The notes under the pieces: generated by a model
Databases searched by the model: none
The model's input: the letters and a program-made list of their open reading frames with translations, nothing else
What the model was told of the DNA's origin: nothing
Made by a program: the position numbers and the translations under genes
NCBI GenBank assembly: GCA_041395525.1
Contig: JAWLAH010000025.1
Location: 1 to 11,383 of the forward strand
DNA: 11,383 bases
Reading direction: 5' to 3'
Source of the DNA: CADEED01 sp020442965
GTDB taxonomy: Bacteria; Pseudomonadota; Gammaproteobacteria; Steroidobacterales; Steroidobacteraceae
Shown: in pieces, positions 1 through 7,831 of the stretch
Numbering within the stretch: position 1 is the first letter of the stretch
How the letters are laid out: every line of letters begins with the position of its first letter

Positions 1-1
1 C

Positions 2-628
2 GCTATCGCGTCGCAAGGCTGCCCAAACGGCGCGACCGGACTGCCGGCGGTGCTCAATGGTCTACCGTACAAGAACACGCGCAACGCGGTCGTACCAGGC
101 TCATCCAAGTTGCGCGGCCTCGAGTTCGAGGGCGCCGCGCGCCTGACCGATCGCTGGGATGTACGCGGTACGATGACGTACGCGAAGTCCGAGTACGATC
201 AGTTTCTGTTCAATTTCGTGCTGCCCATCGCCGGATTCTCCGAGATGAAAGGCAATTCGAACGCACGCTTTCCGGAATGGTCTGGCAATCTCTACTCGGG
301 CTATGAAGCTCCTGTGGCGAACTCCGACTGGTCGTGGTTCGTCAACGGCGATCTGAGCTACGTTGGCAAGACGTTCGTCGATGAGAGCAACCTGGCCTAC
401 TGCAAGGCGTACACCTTGGGCAATCTGCGCGCAGGTGGCACCAAGGACAACTTACGCATCGAAGGTTTCGTCAAGAACGTCTTTGATGACGATAGCTGGA
501 CGGCGTGCGCGCGCTGGACTGATTTCGACTCCGCCCCCACCCTCAACCAGCTGACCCAGTATCAGGGCATTGCCGTGTCACCGCAGACGCCGCGGCAGTA
601 CGGCATACGCGTCAGCATCAAGTTCTGA
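2..628 (+). CDS. TonB-dependent outer-membrane receptor, C-terminal part (5' end outside window)
   Basis: The reading frame is open from the first bases of the window to a TGA at 626-628, giving the last 208 residues of a receptor whose N-terminus, signal peptide and plug lie to the left. The GTG at 50 is an internal valine, because the preceding codons (GCPNG, TGLPAV) also align with the next receptor. It aligns over its whole length with the C-terminus of the 1053-3620 receptor, at roughly 80% identity by eye over the last 93 residues. It ends in phenylalanine, as outer-membrane beta-barrels recognised by the BAM machinery do. Visible motifs are GSSKLRGLEFEG, the SDWSWFVNGDLSYVGKTFVDE region and PRQYGIRVSIKF. 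Cysteines are at visible codons 7, 134 and 169; the last two match C781 and C816 of the neighbour. The role would be TonB/ExbBD-driven uptake of an unidentified substrate across the outer membrane. A strong terminator follows, so it probably ends its own transcription unit. Confidence 0.93.
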   Translation, partial: AIASQGCPNGATGLPAVLNGLPYKNTRNAVVPGSSKLRGLEFEGAARLTDRWDVRGTMTYAKSEYDQFLFNFVLPIAGFSEMKGNSNARFPEWSGNLYSGYEAPVANSDWSWFVNGDLSYVGKTFVDESNLAYCKAYTLGNLRAGGTKDNLRIEGFVKNVFDDDSWTACARWTDFDSAPTLNQLTQYQGIAVSPQTPRQYGIRVSIKF

Positions 629-656
629 TCACGACCACGCATTGGTCTTCAACAGA

Positions 657-688
657 GCCGCCCGGTGAAAACCGGGCGGCTTTTTTTT
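657..688 (+). terminator. Rho-independent terminator
   Basis: A perfect 10-bp GC-rich stem (GCCGCCCGGT at 657-666, ACCGGGCGGC at 671-680) closes a GAAA tetraloop and is followed directly by eight T residues (681-688). It begins 28 bp after the stop codon of the first receptor. It should separate that gene's transcription from the two receptors downstream. Confidence 0.95.
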
Positions 689-927
689 CGCTCGCCTGAA
701 TCGAGCTGTGGCGGTGCGGGGCGGGATCAGCGACACCGCGCGCTCGTGCGCCCGATGGCCTGGTCGTCCGGACATTATGTGATTGAGACCAATTCATGCA
801 CCATCGCGTAACGTCGCACCGGCGTCGTTCGCAACGGCCGGCGTGGTCTGCGTCGGACGACTGATCGAGCCGCCGCAACCAACACTGCACGCCAATTGCC
901 GTGCGCGACCAACAGATCGGCAAAGCG

Positions 928-956
928 TTGCGCTTGCAGGTAGGTTGTACTATTGT
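928..956 (+). promoter_or_regulatory. Candidate sigma-70-type promoter for the two-receptor unit
   Basis: A -35-like TTGCGC (928-933) is separated by exactly 17 bp from a -10-like TATTGT (951-956). The matches to consensus are only 3/6 and 4/6, so this is a weak promoter or one needing an activator. It leaves an untranslated leader of about 90 nt before the ATG at 1053. The self-complementary GTCATGAC (955-962) and GACGTC (960-965) overlap the -10 and the likely start point and could be part of an operator. Confidence 0.35.
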
Positions 957-1052
957 CATGACGTCTCGCGCGGAAGACACTCGCATGTGCCCGTCACTTG
1001 TCTAGACGCGCTGAATTAACGATCGTCATTTCAGACTCTCGAGGTTTCTCTC

Positions 1053-3620
1053 ATGAATTGCAAAGGTCTCACTGTTGCGGCGGTCGCACTGTTCGGCGCC
1101 GCTGGACTGTCGCTGCAGGTGTCTGCGCAAGACGCTGGCGAAACCACCCAGGCCACCGGGGGCCTGGAGGAAATTGTCGTTACTGCCCGCAAACAAGAGG
1201 AGCGTTTGATCGACGCGCCTCTGTCGATCACCGCATTCAGCGCGGCCGACATTGCCAAGCAAGGCTTCAAGACGCTCGAGGATGTGGCGCGGATCGCGCC
1301 CGGCGTGCAGTACTCACAGCAAGGCGGCCAGATTCCAGGGCGCTACAATTCGGCCATTCGTTTTCGCGGTATGAACGTCAATTCGGACAGCCCATCCATG
1401 CAGCTCGGCGCGCTCTTCATCGACGGCGTGTTCGTCCTGGGAGGCACGCAGTCGATCCCCTTCAACGACATCGAGCGTATCGAGGTGATCAAAGGTCCGC
1501 AGGCGGCTCTTTACGGACGCAGTACGTTCGGCGGCGCTATCAACTACATCACGCGTACGCCGTCGCTCGTCGAGTATTCCGGCACCTTGACCGCGTCGGC
1601 CGCGAACTTCGCGGAGAGCGACGTATCGGCTAGCTTCGAGGGACCCATCGTCACCGATCGCTTGGCGTTCCGTGCCGGGGTACGTTACTACACCCGCGGC
1701 CGTGTGTTCACGGCGACCGACGGCGGAGCTCTCGGAGAGGAATCCAGCAAGTCGGCCTCACTAACACTACATGCGAAGCCGGTCGACGCTTTGACCATCG
1801 ATTTCCGCGCTTTTTACGACGTCGATGAAGATGGCTCGATAATGGGTGGCCTGGTGCAGGGTTGGCGCAATGACAGTTGCACCGGAACGACGGTGGCTAC
1901 GCAAGATCCGGTGTTTCCCGTGGCCTCGCCCAAGAACTACATCTGTGGCGCCGTTCCGGAACTCGGGTCCGCAATTTCGGCGACGGGCGGTCACAATATC
2001 ATCGATCAGGTGACCAGCCTCTTCCCGCCGCGAGCCGCACTCAACGGCACGCCGAACTTTGTTTACGACAGCTTGGTCAGGAGGCCGAACGACCCGCGCG
2101 TCAGTGTGCCCGATATCGATCACATTGGCCTGGTGCGCAACCTGTCGCGCTTTTCGCTGGCCGCCAAGTATGAATTCGCCGCTGGCTACCAACTTGAAGG
2201 CCAGGCTGGACTGAACCGGCTCAAGGCGAACTGGATCCGCCCATTTGGGCTCACGCCGCTCGGCTATTGGATGTCGCGCGATCCACAGGATTCGAAGGAC
2301 AAGAGTATCGAACTGCGAATCTCATCGCCCGCGGACGCCAGATTGACCTGGCTCGCCGGCGTGAACTACTACGACCAGACTTTCATTCAGTCCGGTTCAG
2401 GCGGCGATGCGACGTGGCTCTGTCTCTCGGTTGCGCCGATGGCGGTTGGTGGCCCCTGCTCAGGGGTGAATTTCTTCCTGCCCAACAGTCTCGTACAAAA
2501 TACCGACAAAGTGACTACTCAGGGCATTTTTGCATCGGTCAATTACCAGTTTACCGATCAATGGTCGACCAGCCTCGAGGGCCGCTACCAGAAGGACGAA
2601 ACCAAGCGAGGGATCTTTTCGGCGACGCCGGGAAGGATTGAGGATACGAGCTTCCTGCCGCGCGCGATCGTCCGTTTTCAGCCCACACGCGAGACAAACA
2701 TTTATGCAAGCTATTCGCAGGGCGTGCTGCCCGGTGTGATCAATGCGGAGGTGTCGCAAGCGACACCGCGTGAGTTGGCGCAATATCTGGCGATAGATTC
2801 CACCGTTGCACCGATCATCGAGGGCGACAAGCTCGACATGTTCGAGCTCGGCTGGAAGCAGCAGTTCTGGGACCGCCGCGCGCAGACGAATCTGGCAGCC
2901 TACTACGGCAAATGGAAGAATCAGAAAGGGCGCAGCGTATTCCAGATTCAGGAGGACTGCGGCAGCTTCTCGCACGGCGGCGCGGCCGGTGCGACCGCGG
3001 GCAGCGGCTGCCCAAATGGACCTACCGGCTTGCCAGCGGTATTTCCGAACGGAGCGCCGTTCTTGAACTCTCGTAACGAGAACATTCCCGGGACATCAAA
3101 GCTCTGGGGTCTCGAAGCCGAAGGCGCGGTACAGGTGACCGATGCCTGGAACGTGCGCGCAACATTCACCTGGGCCAAGTCCGAGTACGACGACTTCATC
3201 TTCAACTTCGTGCAGCCGATCGCGGGCTTCACGCAGATGAAGGGCAACGCCAACGCCCGTTTCCCCGAATACTCGGGCAGCATTTCCTCCGGATACCAGG
3301 CGGCCGTGGCCAATACAGACTGGAAATGGTTTGTGAATGGCGACCTGAACTACGTTGGCAAGACCTTCGTCGACGAGAGCAATCTCGCGTACTGCAAGGC
3401 TTACACACTTGGCAACTTGCGCGCTGGCGGCGAGAAGAACGGCATGCGCATCGAGGGCTTCGTCAAGAACGTGTTCGACGACGATAGCTGGTCAGCATGC
3501 GCTCGATGGACCGACTTCGACGCGGCGCCGAGCCTGGGCCAGCTAACAGTCTATCAGGGTGTTGCCGTTACACCCCAGGTACCGCGCCAGTACGGTATTC
3601 GCGTCAGCATGAGTTTCTGA
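1053..3620 (+). CDS. TonB-dependent outer-membrane receptor (receptor 2)
   Basis: This complete 855-residue protein is of normal length for the family. Residues 1-25 form a signal peptide (basic n-region, hydrophobic core, VSA before QD). A TonB box EEIVVTARK follows at 39-47, and this is where periplasmic TonB would engage. The plug domain covers about 50-170 and includes the conserved ERIEVIKGPQAALYGR segment near 141-156 and FGGAINY near 159-165. The remainder is a beta-barrel ending in SMSF with a terminal phenylalanine. The mature part has eight cysteines in four close pairs (276/298, 457/469, 636/653, 781/816), which suggests extracellular-loop or strand-to-strand disulphides. The ATG is preceded by GAGG at 1041-1044, 8 nt away. 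It follows the candidate promoter at 928-956 and is probably cotranscribed with receptor 3. The substrate is unknown. This TBDR subgroup is common in nutrient-scavenging proteobacteria, and the neighbouring peptide importers make a peptide substrate possible but unproven. Confidence 0.95.
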   Translation: MNCKGLTVAAVALFGAAGLSLQVSAQDAGETTQATGGLEEIVVTARKQEERLIDAPLSITAFSAADIAKQGFKTLEDVARIAPGVQYSQQGGQIPGRYNSAIRFRGMNVNSDSPSMQLGALFIDGVFVLGGTQSIPFNDIERIEVIKGPQAALYGRSTFGGAINYITRTPSLVEYSGTLTASAANFAESDVSASFEGPIVTDRLAFRAGVRYYTRGRVFTATDGGALGEESSKSASLTLHAKPVDALTIDFRAFYDVDEDGSIMGGLVQGWRNDSCTGTTVATQDPVFPVASPKNYICGAVPELGSAISATGGHNIIDQVTSLFPPRAALNGTPNFVYDSLVRRPNDPRVSVPDIDHIGLVRNLSRFSLAAKYEFAAGYQLEGQAGLNRLKANWIRPFGLTPLGYWMSRDPQDSKDKSIELRISSPADARLTWLAGVNYYDQTFIQSGSGGDATWLCLSVAPMAVGGPCSGVNFFLPNSLVQNTDKVTTQGIFASVNYQFTDQWSTSLEGRYQKDETKRGIFSATPGRIEDTSFLPRAIVRFQPTRETNIYASYSQGVLPGVINAEVSQATPRELAQYLAIDSTVAPIIEGDKLDMFELGWKQQFWDRRAQTNLAAYYGKWKNQKGRSVFQIQEDCGSFSHGGAAGATAGSGCPNGPTGLPAVFPNGAPFLNSRNENIPGTSKLWGLEAEGAVQVTDAWNVRATFTWAKSEYDDFIFNFVQPIAGFTQMKGNANARFPEYSGSISSGYQAAVANTDWKWFVNGDLNYVGKTFVDESNLAYCKAYTLGNLRAGGEKNGMRIEGFVKNVFDDDSWSACARWTDFDAAPSLGQLTVYQGVAVTPQVPRQYGIRVSMSF
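3006..3620 (+). repeat. Diverged direct repeat of 17-628 (receptor paralogues)
   Basis: The 3' end of receptor 2 aligns with the 3' end of receptor 1 with a single one-codon length difference, giving an offset of about 2,990 bp. Some patches are nearly identical in DNA, for example around 359-392 versus 3351-3384. This is tandem gene duplication, not a mobile element. Receptor 3 is a more distant copy of the same unit. Confidence 0.8.
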
Positions 3621-3630
3621 CGCGCGTGTC

Positions 3631-3637
3631 AAGGAGA
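3631..3637 (+). promoter_or_regulatory. Ribosome binding site that fixes the TTG start of receptor 3
   Basis: AAGGAGA lies 6 nt before TTG at 3644-3646. It is the strongest ribosome binding site in the window. No ATG occurs in frame between it and the TonB box, and the downstream GTG codons fall inside or after the signal peptide core, so the TTG is the likely start. Confidence 0.85.
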
Positions 3638-3643
3638 ACGTAC

Positions 3644-6229
3644 TTGATTCGACCTGGCTACCCACGGGGCTCGGTTGCCTTGGTAGTTATCACCGCCGTG
3701 TTTTTCGGGCCACCAACCGTGGGCAATGCCCAGCAGGCCGCCGGCGCGGCACTCGAAGAAGTCGTGGTTACCGCCCGCAAGCGAGAAGAATCACTGCACG
3801 AAGTACCCATCGCAGTGACCGCATTTTCCGAAAGTGCGATCGCGGCGATCGGCGTAAAGGGGCTCGAAGACGTCGCGCTGCGAACGCCAGGATTGCAGTT
3901 CAGTGAGCAAGCCGGTCAGATCCCGGGCCGCTTCAACTGCTCGATACGTTTTCGCGGCATGAACGTGAACTCCGAACAGCCGGTCGCGCAGCTCGGCTCG
4001 CTGTTCATCGACGGCATCTATGTGGCTTCTGGATGTAACAGTCTGGGCGCCGAAGACCTCGCACGCATCGAGGTCGTCAAAGGTCCGCAGGCCGTGTATT
4101 TCGGTCGCAACACGTTCGGCGGTGCGGTCAACTACGTCACCAAAGATCCTGGCAACGACTGGGGCGGCAAGACAACGCTCAGCGCAGCCCAACACGACGA
4201 CTATGAATTCACCGGTGCAATCGAAGGACCTATCGTTGCGGACAAATTGTCGTTCCGTGTATCCGGCCGTTATTACGACCGTGGCGGTATTTACGGTACA
4301 ACCAATGACGGCTCGGAGCTTGGCAAACAAAAGACGCGCTCGGTGGCCACCAAGCTGGTCTTCAAGCCGACCGACACATTCACGATGCGTGTCCGGGGCC
4401 AGTACGCTGAGGATCGCGACGGGCCGGCCGGCGCAGGCTTCATATCGGGTAGGCTGAACGACACCTGCTCGGGCACAACGGGCCCCAATGGCAGACCTCG
4501 TGGTCGTTATATCTGCGGCACGATTCCGTCCATCAACAGCGCTAACACGGTCAATGCGAACGGCAATCTGATCAGTTACAACACCTCGCTGTCACCCGCG
4601 TCGTTTCCTACGAATCCGGAGTTTCTGCGCACATATCTGATGGACAACGGCGCCAATGATCCGGCGATTGCCGCCGCTCTCGGCCTCGATTTTTTTGGCC
4701 TCAAGCGCAACATGTTTTTTGTCGGGGCGACGGCTGACTGGGAACTGCCGGTCGGTTGGACGCTGTCGGGCGTCTACGGCCACAACGAAATGCGTTCCAA
4801 CTGGTTGCGCGATCACGACTCTACCGACAGTGAGAGCTTTTGGACGATGGATCCGCAGAGCCTCGATGATGACACTTACGAACTACGACTGACCTCTGGT
4901 CAGGAAAGCGCCCTCACCTGGGTCGCAGGTTTCTCCTACTACGAGATGTCCTACACGCAGAGCGGCAACGGTGGAACCGCGCTGGCCGCGATCCCGATTG
5001 GCATGGGAGCGTTCATTCCGCTGACGCTAAAAAACAGTCTCGTCAACAACGTCGACCAAACTTACAGCGCGCTATTTGGCGGCGTCACCTATAAATTTAC
5101 CGATCAATGGTCGGCGTCCCTCGAGGCGCGTTATCAAAGTGACGAGATCAAGAAGGGACAGACGATTGCTGCGCAAGTAGGTCTCCCGATCGCCAAGGCG
5201 AAATGGGACGACATACTGCCGCGTGCCATCATTCAGTGGCAGCCGACACCGCAGACGAATCTGTACGCCAGCTATTCCAGAGGTGTGTTGCCAGGCGATA
5301 TCAACGCGGAGTTCACTTTCGGACCTGACAACATGCGCACACCCGAACAACTCGCCTCGGTGCGTGAGCAGACGATCAACGGCACCCCACCCTACGCCGC
5401 GGTTGGGTATCCCAACGGCACTCCAGGCATTCCCCAGGCGCAGGATTTCATCGACCGCGAGAAGCTCGACAGTCTTGAGCTCGGCTGGAAACAGCAGTGG
5501 TTAAACGGGCGCATAGAAACCAATGTGGCGCTCTACTACATGGAGTGGGAAAACCAGAAAGGTCGCGTCTCGGTCGGAATCGTTGACTTCAACGGCAATA
5601 CGACCGCCCCATTCGTGCGCGATCCGGATACCTGCGTCATCCGCCGCATCGCGGATCCGATTTGCAATGACACGTCACGCACCATACAAATCGCCGTGCC
5701 TGGCAGTTCGAAACTGAAAGGGCTCGAGTTCGAGGGCAACTGGTTTGCCACGGAGCGCCTGACGGTCCAGACTGGGCTCGAATACACGAACAACAAGTAC
5801 ACACAGTTTACGTTCAACTTCGTCGAAGCACTCGCCGGAACGCGCGACATGGCGGGCAACACAAGCCCGCGCTATCCGGAATTCAAGGGCAATGTTGCGC
5901 TCAACTACACCGCCCCGCTGTCGGCGGCTGGCTGGGAATGGTTTACACGTGGCGACTTGCTCTACTTTGGCAAGTACTTCGTGGACGAGAGCAATCTCGC
6001 GAGCGCTCCTGCCCAGACACTGCTGAATGCACGTATCGGCGTGAAGAGCGACAATCTTCGGCTGGAGCTGTTTGGCTACAATTTGACCGATGAGGATGCG
6101 TATGCAGCCGCAGCGCGCTTCTCGGACTTCTCGATCCCGGGCAATCTTGCGTTCACGGATAACCAGGGTGTCAATGTGACGCCGCAGCGGCCGCGCTATT
6201 TCGGGGTCAAGCTGACCATGACGTTCTGA
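3644..6229 (+). CDS. TonB-dependent outer-membrane receptor (receptor 3), TTG start
   Basis: The protein has 861 residues from the TTG at 3644. The frame stays open upstream into receptor 2, but that extension (to 3497) is a shadow of the neighbour's C-terminus. Residues 1-29 form a signal peptide with a hydrophobic core (VALVVITAVFF) and GNA before QQ. A TonB box EEVVVTARK lies at 38-46. The plug covers about 48-170 with RIEVVKGPQAVYFGRNTFGG at 141-160. The barrel runs to a terminal TMTF. It is clearly paralogous to receptors 1 and 2 but more diverged (shared QIPGRFN, RFRGMNVNS, GDLLYFGKYFVDESNLA). It has six mature cysteines in three pairs (99/131, 276/292, 664/674). The 99/131 pair lies in the plug and is absent from receptor 2, while the C-terminal pair of receptors 1 and 2 is replaced by alanines. 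It starts 23 bp after receptor 2, so cotranscription is likely. It ends 34 bp from the convergent peptide symporter gene. The substrate is unknown. Confidence 0.93.
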   Translation: MIRPGYPRGSVALVVITAVFFGPPTVGNAQQAAGAALEEVVVTARKREESLHEVPIAVTAFSESAIAAIGVKGLEDVALRTPGLQFSEQAGQIPGRFNCSIRFRGMNVNSEQPVAQLGSLFIDGIYVASGCNSLGAEDLARIEVVKGPQAVYFGRNTFGGAVNYVTKDPGNDWGGKTTLSAAQHDDYEFTGAIEGPIVADKLSFRVSGRYYDRGGIYGTTNDGSELGKQKTRSVATKLVFKPTDTFTMRVRGQYAEDRDGPAGAGFISGRLNDTCSGTTGPNGRPRGRYICGTIPSINSANTVNANGNLISYNTSLSPASFPTNPEFLRTYLMDNGANDPAIAAALGLDFFGLKRNMFFVGATADWELPVGWTLSGVYGHNEMRSNWLRDHDSTDSESFWTMDPQSLDDDTYELRLTSGQESALTWVAGFSYYEMSYTQSGNGGTALAAIPIGMGAFIPLTLKNSLVNNVDQTYSALFGGVTYKFTDQWSASLEARYQSDEIKKGQTIAAQVGLPIAKAKWDDILPRAIIQWQPTPQTNLYASYSRGVLPGDINAEFTFGPDNMRTPEQLASVREQTINGTPPYAAVGYPNGTPGIPQAQDFIDREKLDSLELGWKQQWLNGRIETNVALYYMEWENQKGRVSVGIVDFNGNTTAPFVRDPDTCVIRRIADPICNDTSRTIQIAVPGSSKLKGLEFEGNWFATERLTVQTGLEYTNNKYTQFTFNFVEALAGTRDMAGNTSPRYPEFKGNVALNYTAPLSAAGWEWFTRGDLLYFGKYFVDESNLASAPAQTLLNARIGVKSDNLRLELFGYNLTDEDAYAAAARFSDFSIPGNLAFTDNQGVNVTPQRPRYFGVKLTMTF

Positions 6230-6263
6230 CCGGGTGCGCGGCGGCAGCGCAAGATCCCGCACC

Positions 6264-7814
6264 TTACGCGCTGCGGTAGTGATCCTGCAGCGGGTAGCGC
6301 CGTGTATAAAGCGCGAAGCAGGCCGCCGCGACAAACGCGAAGGCCGCAAAAAAGAACATCAAAAAGGCCGTCTCGCCGAGTCCGGTGCTGGCGATCAGCC
6401 GCGTCGCTGTCTCATTGCGCACGGCGGCGTTCGTCATCAGGACCCACAGATTACCGAACGTCACCGACAGCATCCAGAAGCTCATGATCGTACCTTTGAG
6501 CGACGGCGGCGCCTGACTATAGGCGAATTCCAGTCCCGTAGCCGACACTAACACTTCCCCGAACGTCAACAGCGCATAAGGCAGAATCTGCCAGGTGATC
6601 GAAACAGCGTCGCCGCCATCGATCGAGAGCTGAATGGCGCCAGCGACGACCCAGGCGAGACCCGAGAATGCGATACCGTAACCCATGCGTCTGAGTGCCG
6701 TGGGCTCGAAGCCAAACCGGCGCAGCAGTGGGTATAGGACCAGGTTGTTGAACGGGATCAGCAACATGACGAGCAGCGGGTTGAGCGCTTGCATCTGCGC
6801 GGGCTGAAACCAGTCGGGCTTGCTCATGAGATCGCCTTGCAAAACCCAGGTAGACGCTTTCTGGTCGAACAGCGACCAGAAGGGTGTCACCAGCGCAAAG
6901 ATAATCAACAAGCGCAACACCGCACGTACGCCATCGACGGCCGCCGCCGGATGAGTTCCTTGCGCGCGCCTAAGCTGCATCGATGTTCCGAGCCCGCCCA
7001 ACGCGATCACGAAGCCCAGCGCCAGTACCGCGGCGATGACGAACCCGAGCCGCGGAATCAGCAAAAGGGATCCCAGCGCTAACAAGGCGCCGATGCCGGC
7101 GACCATGAGGCCAGAGCGTGATTCACCGCGAGCACTCACCAGCAGTGCCGTGCGCGCGACGCGCAGGAAGGAATGCGGATTGGGCGGTGCGGGCGGCACA
7201 TGAACATACTGACGCCGCCCCGACCAGAAGATCAGCGTCGCGATCGCCATCAGCAAACCGGGAATGCCGAAGGCGACAGCGGGCCCCAGGTGGCGCAGAA
7301 AGATCGGCATCAGGAGAGACGCAAAAAACGAACCGAAGTTGATGATCCAGTAGAACGCGTCGTACACGACTTTCGCCCTGGATTTGTTGTGCTGGTCGAA
7401 CTGATCGCCGACGAACGCCGAAACGAGCGGCTTGATGCCGCCCGAGCCGAGAGCGATCAGAAGGAGACCGGTGTAGAAACCCGTGCGGTTCGCCTCGAAG
7501 AGCGCCAGACACGCGTGCCCGGCGCAGTACACGATCGAAAGCCAGAAGACCGTATTGTACTTGCCGAAGAATCGATCGGAAATCCAACCGCCTAACAGCG
7601 GAAAGAAATACACCCCAATGACGAAGGTGTGAAAGATGTCCTTGGCGGCGCCCGACCGCTCACTCGCCGGGAGGTACGCGAGCAGCACGCTGCTGACCAG
7701 GAATGGCACCAGAATGTTGCGCATTCCATAGAAACTGAATCGCTCGCACGCCTCATTGCCGATGATGTAGGGGATCTGCCGCGGCAGTGCATCGGCGGGG
7801 CGGGGAGCTACCAT
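6264..7814 (-). CDS. POT/PTR2-family proton-coupled di/tripeptide symporter
   Basis: This 516-residue inner-membrane protein of the proton-dependent oligopeptide transporter family (MFS fold) imports di- and tripeptides with protons. Diagnostic motifs are ExxERFxFYG at 21-30 in TM1 (proton coupling), the PTR2 signature GGWISDRFFG at 75-84, GSGGIKP at 123-129 with the conserved Lys128, FYWIINFGS at 154-162, a TM7 segment FWSLFDQKAS at 312-321, and a TM10 segment with Glu420 followed by GLEFAYSQAP (427-436). The length and hydrophobic segments fit 12-14 helices. The ATG lies 17 bp after the stop of the small protein gene; its ribosome binding site is weak (CCGGAA, about 9 nt away), consistent with translation as the last cistron of the opp operon. 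It converges with receptor 3 across 34 bp. Some POT members carry nitrate or other solutes in eukaryotes, but the ExxERF motif and context favour peptides. Confidence 0.94.
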   Translation of the reverse strand: MVAPRPADALPRQIPYIIGNEACERFSFYGMRNILVPFLVSSVLLAYLPASERSGAAKDIFHTFVIGVYFFPLLGGWISDRFFGKYNTVFWLSIVYCAGHACLALFEANRTGFYTGLLLIALGSGGIKPLVSAFVGDQFDQHNKSRAKVVYDAFYWIINFGSFFASLLMPIFLRHLGPAVAFGIPGLLMAIATLIFWSGRRQYVHVPPAPPNPHSFLRVARTALLVSARGESRSGLMVAGIGALLALGSLLLIPRLGFVIAAVLALGFVIALGGLGTSMQLRRAQGTHPAAAVDGVRAVLRLLIIFALVTPFWSLFDQKASTWVLQGDLMSKPDWFQPAQMQALNPLLVMLLIPFNNLVLYPLLRRFGFEPTALRRMGYGIAFSGLAWVVAGAIQLSIDGGDAVSITWQILPYALLTFGEVLVSATGLEFAYSQAPPSLKGTIMSFWMLSVTFGNLWVLMTNAAVRNETATRLIASTGLGETAFLMFFFAAFAFVAAACFALYTRRYPLQDHYRSA

Positions 7815-7831
7815 CTGCGGGATTCCGGCCG

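Larger units (their letters stand above)
629..1052. other. Intergenic region between receptors 1 and 2
   Basis: This 424-bp stretch has no convincing gene; the open frames across it lack family resemblance and a ribosome binding site. It holds the terminator at 657-688, a candidate promoter at 928-956 with an 8-bp palindrome at 955-962, and the GAGG ribosome binding site at 1041-1044. Between about 690 and 925 I see no recognisable element. Confidence 0.7.

Noticed and set aside
50..628. A separate 192-residue gene starting with GTG at 50
   Set aside because: The frame is open to the window edge and the upstream residues still align with the paralogous receptor, so it is the tail of a truncated gene.
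618..986. Minus-strand 122-residue open frame over the terminator and intergenic gap
   Set aside because: It overlaps the end of receptor 1 and the terminator and has no recognisable protein features.
783..1019. 78-residue open frame in the gap before receptor 2
   Set aside because: No ribosome binding site, no family resemblance, and it runs across the candidate promoter.
3497..3643. N-terminal extension of receptor 3 into receptor 2
   Set aside because: It overlaps the coding end of receptor 2, has no ribosome binding site, and would bury the signal peptide 49 residues inside the protein.
6233..6263. Bidirectional terminator between the convergent blocks
   Set aside because: The stem is only 6 bp with a 19-nt loop and no T-tract on either strand.
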